From positions 23,609,001-23,673,000 of the forward strand of contig CM062209.1 in assembly GCA_031216445.1 (NCBI GenBank): 64,000 bases of DNA, read 5' to 3'. The DNA comes from Lateolabrax maculatus. Its lineage: Eukaryota; Chordata; Actinopteri; Acropomatiformes; Lateolabracidae. The stretch's first letter is position 1, and every line of letters starts with the position of its first letter. The notes beneath the pieces are model-generated. The model did not search any database. It saw only the letters and a program-made list of their open reading frames with translations, and was not told the DNA's origin. The translations under genes and the position numbers were made by a program. Shown here one piece after another: positions 54,351 to 64,000 of this stretch.

Positions 54351-55326
54351 TTTCCACTCCGTTACAAACATAGAGCATACATAGTATGCGCACCATCCCT
54401 TTGGATATCAAAAGAAACAAAGAAAAAACCAAGCGGTTTTGCACTCGAGGGCGCTATCAGACCCTTTTGAGGAGTTACTTTAAAAACGGCAGAAGACCGC
54501 TGCCATGAAGTTGACTTAAACAGCGCAATCAGTAATCTGTTGAAGCAGGGCCACGGAAGCCAAAGACTACGTGGCGCCGTTCCTTTTTTCAAGGCAAACA
54601 TGCTCTCAAGTCAGTCTGGACACACAAAAGTGATACGAACAACTCATGAAAGGTGAGCGAGTAATCAACAATTACAAAGCAAAGCTGGATCATACCAGTT
54701 TCCATTCGTCAACCTCGTTTCCACCTGGAATCACTGTTCCTCTTGTTGATGCGTTGGCCATTTGTCCTCATGATTGTCCATGTTGTTCCTGTTGACCCTT
54801 TAAATAATTCTGCTGTGTTTTTGACTGATCTAATTTGACCACAGATGAAGCATTTGGTGCTGTGTTATTAAAGTCACGGAACTTTAATGACTGGCATCAC
54901 AACAAATGATCTCGGACCAGCCTTGTAGCGGTGCTCAGTATTCAGAGTTTAAATCCTTGCACATTAAGCGTTGACATTATTTTGTCTATTCCCTGTTTTG
55001 CTTTTTTGAAGGGATCATTTGTTAATAGAATGTGACTTTTTAATAATAACCTATTAATTGATTTAAGCCCGCCACTTAGAGGGGAGGACCTGTGTTCCAT
55101 GGAGCGGAAGCAGTACTGAACTGTTTTCACAGCCGTTGACAGCTCGCTCCGCTCGCGTGGATGTGCGTCAATTGTCGGGTGTCACTGAATTAACTTTTTT
55201 CATGTGTATAATGAGAAATATCTCAGGCTATCTATAAAGTAATATAAAAGCAAAGTCATTAATATTATTGCCACTTGTACCTTCTAATTGCCTTGTGTAG
55301 GTTTTACTTTGAGAGAAGAGAAAAAA

Positions 55327-55445
55327 CACTTACAGCACCTGGTATTCCCAGGCGGTCTTCCATCCAAGTACTAACCAGGCCCGACCCTGCTTAGCTTCCG
55401 AGATCGAACGAGATCGGGCGCGTTCAGGGTGGTGTGGCCGTAAGC
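55327..55445 (-). rRNA. 5S rRNA gene, subtype D
   Basis: Equal to the D consensus (G65 kept). Confidence 0.94.
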
Positions 55446-55892
55446 AAGAGCGCAGGGAACAAAAAGCCTTTTTATAGATGTGGATCGGCATCACGGCGGC
55501 TATCTTTGTGTATTTCTGCGTGCATTTCTGCCCTTCGCTTGAATGCGAAGGATAAGTCATTTCAGAGGGTAATACTGTACTTTTTACTCCACTACATTTG
55601 TGATTGTTATTGTGATAAGTTTGCAGATTCCGATTTTACATTGAAAAAACGTGATGGTTTCATAGACTAGGATGCAGTATAATACATGAAAAGTTTGTTT
55701 TCTTAAAAACATATCCTATAATGATGTAACACTGACAGGGGCCGCAGACTGTCATAACGGCTCATTTTTTTTTGTTATGGTAACAGGATTTGCTTTGTTT
55801 CCTGACACGCTACAGCTTCTACCCAGATAGAGAGAATACCAAAACCTTATGACACAGCATCTTTGAAGGGGCTGTTTGTCACGTCGGCGACC

Positions 55893-56011
55893 GCTTACGG
55901 CCACACCACCCTCAACGCGCTCGATCTCGTCCGATCTCGGAGGCCAAGCAGGGTCGGGCCTGGTTAGTACTTGGATGGGAGACCGCCTGGGAATACCAGG
56001 TGCTGTAAGCT
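55893..56011 (+). rRNA. 5S rRNA gene, subtype A
   Basis: Equal to the A consensus. Confidence 0.95.
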
Positions 56012-56147
56012 TTTTCCACTCCGTTTAAAAAGGTAGAGTGTACGTAGTGTGCACCCCGTCCCTTTGGATATCAAAAACAGCAAGCAGTTTTGCACCAGAG
56101 GGCGCCATCGACCACTTGGAGGACTGTATGAAACTAGAAAGAGAAAA

Positions 56148-56266
56148 AGCTTACAGCACCCGGTATTCCCAGGCGGTCTCCCATCCAAGTACTAACCAGG
56201 CCCTACGCTGCTTAGCTTCCGAGATCGGACGAGATCGGGCGCGTTCAGGGTGGTGTGGCCGTAAGC
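56148..56266 (-). rRNA. 5S rRNA gene, subtype B
   Basis: Equal to the B consensus. Confidence 0.94.
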
Positions 56267-56885
56267 TGCAGCGCTGGGACCAAAACAGTCTTTTTATAGA
56301 CGTGGATTAGCATCATCGCGGCTATCTGTGTGTATTTCCGTCCATTGGGGACATTGACATATTTGTAAAAGTTCCAGGGCAAGGAGCTCTGATTACAGTC
56401 ATACAATTTCCCCACATGAATGAATGATAAAGACTGTTTATCGCAGCGCTGGAGTCTAATTAAGTATTTTTACCGTACATGAGTACACGTATGCTGCTTA
56501 TCCTTCACTCGAATATTTCGATTCCATGCTACCTACACTTCCTACTCCACCTCCTTTCAGAGGGAAATATTGGACTTTTTACTCCACTACGTTTGTGATT
56601 GTTATGGCCACAAGTCTGCAGATTTCGATTTTACATTTAAAACATGTGATGGTTTCATAAACTATGATGGAGCATAACACGTGGAAAGTTTATTTTCTTA
56701 AAAACATATCCCATAATCATGTAGCGCTGAGAGGGGCCGCAGACTGTTGTAACGGCTCAGTTTTTGCTTCTAGCAACAGGATTTGTTTTGTTTCCTGACA
56801 ATCTGCACTTTCTGCCCATATAGAGAGAATACCAAAACCTTATGTCACAGCATCTTCAAAGGGTCCGTTTGTCGCTGCTGCGACC

Positions 56886-57004
56886 GCTTACGGCCACACC
56901 ACCCTGAACAAGCCCGATCTCGTCCGATCTCGGAAGCCAAGCAGGGTCGGGCCTGCTTAGTACTTGGATGGGAGACTGCCTGGGAATACCGGGTGCTGTA
57001 AGCT
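56886..57004 (+). rRNA. 5S rRNA gene, subtype C
   Basis: Equal to the C consensus. Confidence 0.94.
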
Positions 57005-57980
57005 TTTCCACTCCGTTACAAACATAGAGCATACATAGTATGCGCACCATCCCTTTGGATATCAAAAGAAACAAAGAAAAAACCAAGCGGTTTTGCACTC
57101 GAGGGCGCTATCAGACCCTTTTGAGGAGTTACTTTAAAAACGGCAGAAGACCGCTGCCATGAAGTTGACTTAAACAGCGCAATCAGTAATCTGTTGAAGC
57201 AGGGCCACGGAAGCCAAAGACTACGTGGCGCCGTTCCTTTTTTCAAGGCAAACATGCTCTCAAGTCAGTCTGGACACACAAAAGTGATACGAACAACTCA
57301 TGAAAGGTGAGCGAGTAATCAACAATTACAAAGCAAAGCTGGATCATACCAGTTTCCATTCGTCAACCTCGTTTCCACCTGGAATCACTGTTCCTCTTGT
57401 TGATGCGTTGGCCATTTGTCCTCATGATTGTCCATGTTGTTCCTGTTGACCCTTTAAATAATTCTGCTGTGTTTTTGACTGATCTAATTTGACCACAGAT
57501 GAAGCATTTGGTGCTGTGTTATTAAAGTCACGGAACTTTAATGACTGGCATCACAACAAATGATCTCGGACCAGCCTTGTAGCGGTGCTCAGTATTCAGA
57601 GTTTAAATCCTTGCACATTAAGCGTTGACATTATTTTGTCTATTCCCTGTTTTGCTTTTTTGAAGGGATCATTTGTTAATAGAATGTGACTTTTTAATAA
57701 TAACCTATTAATTGATTTAAGCCCGCCACTTAGAGGGGAGGACCTGTGTTCCATGGAGCGGAAGCAGTACTGAACTGTTTTCACAGCCGTTGACAGCTCG
57801 CTCCGCTCGCGTGGATGTGCGTCAATTGTCGGGTGTCACTGAATTAACTTTTTTCATGTGTATAATGAGAAATATCTCAGGCTATCTATAAAGTAATATA
57901 AAAGCAAAGTCATTAATATTATTGCCACTTGTACCTTCTAATTGCCTTGTGTAGGTTTTACTTTGAGAGAAGAGAAAAAA

Positions 57981-58099
57981 CACTTACAGCACCTGGTATT
58001 CCCAGGCGGTCTTCCATCCAAGTACTAACCAGGCCCGACCCTGCTTAGCTTCCGAGATCGAACGAGATCGGGCGCGTTCAGGGTGGTGTGGCCGTAAGC
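57981..58099 (-). rRNA. 5S rRNA gene, subtype D
   Basis: Equal to the D consensus. Confidence 0.94.
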
Positions 58100-58546
58100 A
58101 AGAGCGCAGGGAACAAAAAGCCTTTTTATAGATGTGGATCGGCATCACGGCGGCTATCTTTGTGTATTTCTGCGTGCATTTCTGCCCTTCGCTTGAATGC
58201 GAAGGATAAGTCATTTCAGAGGGTAATACTGTACTTTTTACTCCACTACATTTGTGATTGTTATTGTGATAAGTTTGCAGATTCCGATTTTACATTGAAA
58301 AAACGTGATGGTTTCATAGACTAGGATGCAGTATAATACATGAAAAGTTTGTTTTCTTAAAAACATATCCTATAATGATGTAACACTGACAGGGGCCGCA
58401 GACTGTCATAACGGCTCATTTTTTTTTGTTATGGTAACAGGATTTGCTTTGTTTCCTGACACGCTACAGCTTCTACCCAGATAGAGAGAATACCAAAACC
58501 TTATGACACAGCATCTTTGAAGGGGCTGTTTGTCACGTCGGCGACC

Positions 58547-58665
58547 GCTTACGGCCACACCACCCTCAACGCGCTCGATCTCGTCCGATCTCGGAGGCCA
58601 AGCAGGGTCGGGCCTGGTTAGTACTTGGATGGGAGACCGCCTGGGAATACCAGGTGCTGTAAGCT
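58547..58665 (+). rRNA. 5S rRNA gene, subtype A
   Basis: Equal to the A consensus. Confidence 0.95.
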
Positions 58666-58801
58666 TTTTCCACTCCGTTTAAAAAGGTAGAGTGTACGTA
58701 GTGTGCACCCCGTCCCTTTGGATATCAAAAACAGCAAGCAGTTTTGCACCAGAGGGCGCCATCGACCACTTGGAGGACTGTATGAAACTAGAAAGAGAAA
58801 A

Positions 58802-58920
58802 AGCTTACAGCACCCGGTATTCCCAGGCGGTCTCCCATCCAAGTACTAACCAGGCCCTACGCTGCTTAGCTTCCGAGATCGGACGAGATCGGGCGCGTTC
58901 AGGGTGGTGTGGCCGTAAGC
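58802..58920 (-). rRNA. 5S rRNA gene, subtype B
   Basis: Equal to the B consensus. Confidence 0.94.
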
Positions 58921-59539
58921 TGCAGCGCTGGGACCAAAACAGTCTTTTTATAGACGTGGATTAGCATCATCGCGGCTATCTGTGTGTATTTCCGTCCATT
59001 GGGGACATTGACATATTTGTAAAAGTTCCAGGGCAAGGAGCTCTGATTACAGTCATACAATTTCCCCACATGAATGAATGATAAAGACTGTTTATCGCAG
59101 CGCTGGAGTCTAATTAAGTATTTTTACCGTACATGAGTACACGTATGCTGCTTATCCTTCACTCGAATATTTCGATTCCATGCTACCTACACTTCCTACT
59201 CCACCTCCTTTCAGAGGGAAATATTGGACTTTTTACTCCACTACGTTTGTGATTGTTATGGCCACAAGTCTGCAGATTTCGATTTTACATTTAAAACATG
59301 TGATGGTTTCATAAACTATGATGGAGCATAACACGTGGAAAGTTTATTTTCTTAAAAACATATCCCATAATCATGTAGCGCTGAGAGGGGCCGCAGACTG
59401 TTGTAACGGCTCAGTTTTTGCTTCTAGCAACAGGATTTGTTTTGTTTCCTGACAATCTGCACTTTCTGCCCATATAGAGAGAATACCAAAACCTTATGTC
59501 ACAGCATCTTCAAAGGGTCCGTTTGTCGCTGCTGCGACC

Positions 59540-59658
59540 GCTTACGGCCACACCACCCTGAACAAGCCCGATCTCGTCCGATCTCGGAAGCCAAGCAGGG
59601 TCGGGCCTGCTTAGTACTTGGATGGGAGACTGCCTGGGAATACCGGGTGCTGTAAGCT
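59540..59658 (+). rRNA. 5S rRNA gene, subtype C
   Basis: Equal to the C consensus. Confidence 0.94.
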
Positions 59659-60634
59659 TTTCCACTCCGTTACAAACATAGAGCATACATAGTATGCGCA
59701 CCATCCCTTTGGATATCAAAAGAAACAAAGAAAAAACCAAGCGGTTTTGCACTCGAGGGCGCTATCAGACCCTTTTGAGGAGTTACTTTAAAAACGGCAG
59801 AAGACCGCTGCCATGAAGTTGACTTAAACAGCGCAATCAGTAATCTGTTGAAGCAGGGCCACGGAAGCCAAAGACTACGTGGCGCCGTTCCTTTTTTCAA
59901 GGCAAACATGCTCTCAAGTCAGTCTGGACACACAAAAGTGATACGAACAACTCATGAAAGGTGAGCGAGTAATCAACAATTACAAAGCAAAGCTGGATCA
60001 TACCAGTTTCCATTCGTCAACCTCGTTTCCACCTGGAATCACTGTTCCTCTTGTTGATGCGTTGGCCATTTGTCCTCATGATTGTCCATGTTGTTCCTGT
60101 TGACCCTTTAAATAATTCTGCTGTGTTTTTGACTGATCTAATTTGACCACAGATGAAGCATTTGGTGCTGTGTTATTAAAGTCACGGAACTTTAATGACT
60201 GGCATCACAACAAATGATCTCGGACCAGCCTTGTAGCGGTGCTCAGTATTCAGAGTTTAAATCCTTGCACATTAAGCGTTGACATTATTTTGTCTATTCC
60301 CTGTTTTGCTTTTTTGAAGGGATCATTTGTTAATAGAATGTGACTTTTTAATAATAACCTATTAATTGATTTAAGCCCGCCACTTAGAGGGGAGGACCTG
60401 TGTTCCATGGAGCGGAAGCAGTACTGAACTGTTTTCACAGCCGTTGACAGCTCGCTCCGCTCGCGTGGATGTGCGTCAATTGTCGGGTGTCACTGAATTA
60501 ACTTTTTTCATGTGTATAATGAGAAATATCTCAGGCTATCTATAAAGTAATATAAAAGCAAAGTCATTAATATTATTGCCACTTGTACCTTCTAATTGCC
60601 TTGTGTAGGTTTTACTTTGAGAGAAGAGAAAAAA

Positions 60635-60753
60635 CACTTACAGCACCTGGTATTCCCAGGCGGTCTTCCATCCAAGTACTAACCAGGCCCGACCCTGCTT
60701 AGCTTCCGAGATCGAACGAGATCGGGCGCGTTCAGGGTGGTGTGGCCGTAAGC
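60635..60753 (-). rRNA. 5S rRNA gene, subtype D
   Basis: Equal to the D consensus. Confidence 0.94.
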
Positions 60754-61199
60754 AAGAGCGCAGGGAACAAAAAGCCTTTTTATAGATGTGGATCGGCATC
60801 ACGGCGGCTATCTTTGTGTATTTCTGCGTGCATTTCTGCCCTTCGCTTGAATGCGAAGGATAAGTCATTTCAGAGGGTAATACTGTACTTTTTACTCCAC
60901 TACATTTGTGATTGTTATTGTGATAAGTTTGCAGATTCCGATTTTACATTGAAAAAACGTGATGGTTTCATAGACTAGGATGCAGTATAATACATGAAAA
61001 GTTTGTTTTCTTAAAAACATATCCTATAATGATGTAACACTGACAGGGGCCGCAGACTGTCATAACGGCTCATTTTTTTTGTTATGGTAACAGGATTTGC
61101 TTTGTTTCCTGACACGCTACAGCTTCTACCCAGATAGAGAGAATACCAAAACCTTATGACACAGCATCTTTGAAGGGGCTGTTTGTCACGTCGGCGACC

Positions 61200-61318
61200 G
61201 CTTACGGCCACACCACCCTCAACGCGCCCGATCTCGTCCGATCTCGGAGGCCAAGCAGGGTCGGGCCTGGTTAGTACTTGGATGGGAGACCGCCTGGGAA
61301 TACCAGGTGCTGTAAGCT
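61200..61318 (+). rRNA. 5S rRNA gene, subtype A
   Basis: A type but with C29, the usual vertebrate base, instead of T29. Confidence 0.94.
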
Positions 61319-61454
61319 TTTTCCACTCCGTTTAAAAAGGTAGAGTGTACGTAGTGTGCACCCCGTCCCTTTGGATATCAAAAACAGCAAGCAGTTTTGC
61401 ACCAGAGGGCGCCATCGACCACTTGGAGGACTGTATGAAACTAGAAAGAGAAAA

Positions 61455-61573
61455 AGCTTACAGCACCCGGTATTCCCAGGCGGTCTCCCATCCAAGTACT
61501 AACCAGGCCCTACGCTGCTTAGCTTCCGAGATCGGACGAGATCGGGCGCGTTCAGGGTGGTGTGGCCGTAAGC
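61455..61573 (-). rRNA. 5S rRNA gene, subtype B
   Basis: Equal to the B consensus. Confidence 0.94.
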
Positions 61574-62192
61574 TGCAGCGCTGGGACCAAAACAGTCTTT
61601 TTATAGACGTGGATTAGCATCATCGCGGCTATCTGTGTGTATTTCCGTCCATTGGGGACATTGACATATTTGTAAAAGTTCCAGGGCAAGGAGCTCTGAT
61701 TACAGTCATACAATTTCCCCACATGAATGAATGATAAAGACTGTTTATCGCAGCGCTGGAGTCTAATTAAGTATTTTTACCGTACATGAGTACACGTATG
61801 CTGCTTATCCTTCACTCGAATATTTCGATTCCATGCTACCTACACTTCCTACTCCACCTCCTTTCAGAGGGAAATATTGGACTTTTTACTCCACTACGTT
61901 TGTGATTGTTATGGCCACAAGTCTGCAGATTTCGATTTTACATTTAAAACATGTGATGGTTTCATAAACTATGATGGAGCATAACACGTGGAAAGTTTAT
62001 TTTCTTAAAAACATATCCCATAATCATGTAGCGCTGAGAGGGGCCGCAGACTGTTGTAACGGCTCAGTTTTTGCTTCTAGCAACAGGATTTGTTTTGTTT
62101 CCTGACAATCTGCACTTTCTGCCCATATAGAGAGAATACCAAAACCTTATGTCACAGCATCTTCAAAGGGTCCGTTTGTCGCTGCTGCGACC

Positions 62193-62311
62193 GCTTACGG
62201 CCACACCACCCTGAACAAGCCCGATCTCGTCCGATCTCGGAAGCCAAGCAGGGTCGGGCCTGCTTAGTACTTGGATGGGAGACTGCCTGGGAATACCGGG
62301 TGCTGTAAGCT
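62193..62311 (+). rRNA. 5S rRNA gene, subtype C
   Basis: Equal to the C consensus. Confidence 0.94.
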
Positions 62312-63287
62312 TTTCCACTCCGTTACAAACATAGAGCATACATAGTATGCGCACCATCCCTTTGGATATCAAAAGAAACAAAGAAAAAACCAAGCGGTTT
62401 TGCACTCGAGGGCGCTATCAGACCCTTTTGAGGAGTTACTTTAAAAACGGCAGAAGACCGCTGCCATGAAGTTGACTTAAACAGCGCAATCAGTAATCTG
62501 TTGAAGCAGGGCCACGGAAGCCAAAGACTACGTGGCGCCGTTCCTTTTTTCAAGGCAAACATGCTCTCAAGTCAGTCTGGACACACAAAAGTGATACGAA
62601 CAACTCATGAAAGGTGAGCGAGTAATCAACAATTACAAAGCAAAGCTGGATCATACCAGTTTCCATTCGTCAACCTCGTTTCCACCTGGAATCACTGTTC
62701 CTCTTGTTGATGCGTTGGCCATTTGTCCTCATGATTGTCCATGTTGTTCCTGTTGACCCTTTAAATAATTCTGCTGTGTTTTTGACTGATCTAATTTGAC
62801 CACAGATGAAGCATTTGGTGCTGTGTTATTAAAGTCACGGAACTTTAATGACTGGCATCACAACAAATGATCTCGTACCAGCCTTGTAGCGGTGCTCAGT
62901 ATTCAGAGTTTAAATCCTTGCACATTAAGCGTTGACATTATTTTGTCTATTCCCTGTTTTGCTTTTTTGAAGGGATCATTTGTTAATAGAATGTGACTTT
63001 TTAATAATAACCTATTAATTGATTTAAGCCCGCCACTTAAAGGGGAGGACCTGTGTTCCATGGAGCGGAAGCAGTACTGAACTGTTTTCACAGCCGTTGA
63101 CAGCTCGCTCCGCTCGCGTGGATGTGCGTCAATTGTCGGGTGTCACTGAATTAACTTTTTTCATGTGTATAATGAGAAATATCTCAGGCTATCTATAAAG
63201 TAATATAAAAGCAAAGTCATTAATATTATTGCCACTTGTACCTTCTAATTGCCTTGTGTAGGTTTTACTTTGAGAGAAGAGAAAAAA

Positions 63288-63406
63288 CACTTACAGCACC
63301 TGGTATTCCCAGGCGGTGTTCCATCCAAGTACTAACCAGGCGCGACCCTGCTTAGCTTCCGAGATCGAACGAGATCGGGCGCGTTCAGGGTGGTGTGGCC
63401 GTAAGC
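63288..63406 (-). rRNA. 5S rRNA gene, subtype D, variant
   Basis: D type with G65C and G89C. Its flank CAAGAGCTCAGGG is otherwise seen only next to the two retrotransposon-split D genes. Confidence 0.93.
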
Positions 63407-63853
63407 AAGAGCTCAGGGAACAAAAAGCCTTTTTATAGATGTGGATCGGCATCACGGCGGCTATCTTTGTGTATTTCTGCGTGCATTTCTGCCCTTCGCT
63501 TGAATGCGAAGGATAAGTCATTTCAGAGGGTAATACTGTACTTTTTACTCCACTACATTTGTGATTGTTATTGTGATAAGTTTGCAGATTCCGATTTTAC
63601 ATTGAAAAAACGTGATGGTTTCATAGACTAGGATGCAGTATAATACATGAAAAGTTTGTTTTCTTAAAAACATATCCTATAATGATGTAACACTGACAGG
63701 GGCCGCAGACTGTCATAACGGCTCATTTTTTTTTGTTATGGTAACAGGATTTGCTTTGTTTCCTGACACGCTACAGCTTCTACCCAGATAGAGAGAATAC
63801 CAAAACCTTATGACACAGCATCTTTGAAGGGGCTGTTTGTCACGTCGGCGACC

Positions 63854-63972
63854 GCTTACAGCCACACCACCCTCAACGCGCTCGATCTCGTCCGATCTCG
63901 GAGGCCAAGCAGGGTCGGGCCTGGTTAGTACTTGGATGGGAGACCGCCTGGGAATACCAGGTGCTGTAAGCT
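63854..63972 (+). rRNA. 5S rRNA gene, subtype A
   Basis: A consensus plus G7A. Last gene in the window; the B gene would follow past the edge. Confidence 0.94.
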
Positions 63973-64000
63973 TTTTCCACTCCGTTTAAAAAGGTAGAGT

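Larger units (their letters stand above)
40023..64000. repeat. 5S rDNA tandem array, segment 5
   Basis: Nearly nine units, A at 40501, 43155, 45279, 47933, 50586, 53239, 55893, 58547, 61200 and 63854. Units are 2653-2654 bp (one T difference in a T run), except the 43155 unit, which is 2124 bp through a 530-bp loss in the C-D spacer. No miR-430 or composite sequence occurs here. The array continues past the window. Confidence 0.96.

Overview
This window looks like teleost fish genomic DNA. It has a very large 5S ribosomal RNA gene array with vertebrate-type 5S sequences. Inside the array sit three blocks of miR-430 microRNA hairpins, the ray-finned fish family that clears maternal mRNA after zygotic genome activation. 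A non-LTR retrotransposon of the Tx1/L1 type that targets 5S genes has also inserted. The species cannot be named from the sequence. There is almost no conventional protein-coding gene content: nearly all short open frames are shadows of 5S genes, hairpins or microsatellites.

Layout: 1-981, 5' end of a retrotransposon (copy 1), cut by the window edge. 982-5480, 5S array segment 1. 5481-11510, miR-430 block 1. 11511-13645, a composite block with a short conserved reading frame on the minus strand, microsatellites and a minisatellite. 13646-18060, 5S segment 2. 18061-21165, miR-430 block 2. 21166-23037, composite block 2. 23038-24795, 5S segment 3. 24796-27205, miR-430 block 3. 27206-29283, composite block 3. 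29284-34519, 5S segment 4. 34520-40022, a full-length retrotransposon (5503 bp) inside a 5S gene, flanked by a 12-bp target duplication. 40023-64000, 5S segment 5.

The basic 5S unit is about 2654 bp and carries four 5S genes in alternating orientation, called A (+), B (-), C (+) and D (-). Counting from the first base of A, A lies at 0-118, B at 255-373, C at 993-1111, D at 2088-2206, and the next A at 2654. The four copies each have private substitutions that recur in every unit, so homogenisation acts on whole units. D-A and B-C spacers resemble each other, as do A-B and C-D spacers, so the unit is a duplicated divergent pair. Only the minus-strand genes B and D have an upstream TATA box. 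I count 61 complete 5S genes plus two D genes interrupted at the identical base by the retrotransposon.

The main discovery candidate is the physical interleaving of miR-430 clusters with 5S rDNA. Each miR-430/composite block leaves and re-enters the 5S unit at the same two breakpoints, removes the same D gene, and begins with a miR-430 hairpin cut through its loop. One founding event followed by amplification as a higher-order repeat is the simplest explanation. The miR-430 blocks also hold about 23 copies of a TATA-containing promoter-like module, many with paired SOX-type motifs. That resembles the high promoter density described for the zebrafish miR-430 locus. All family assignments come from reading the sequence; no search or folding program was run.
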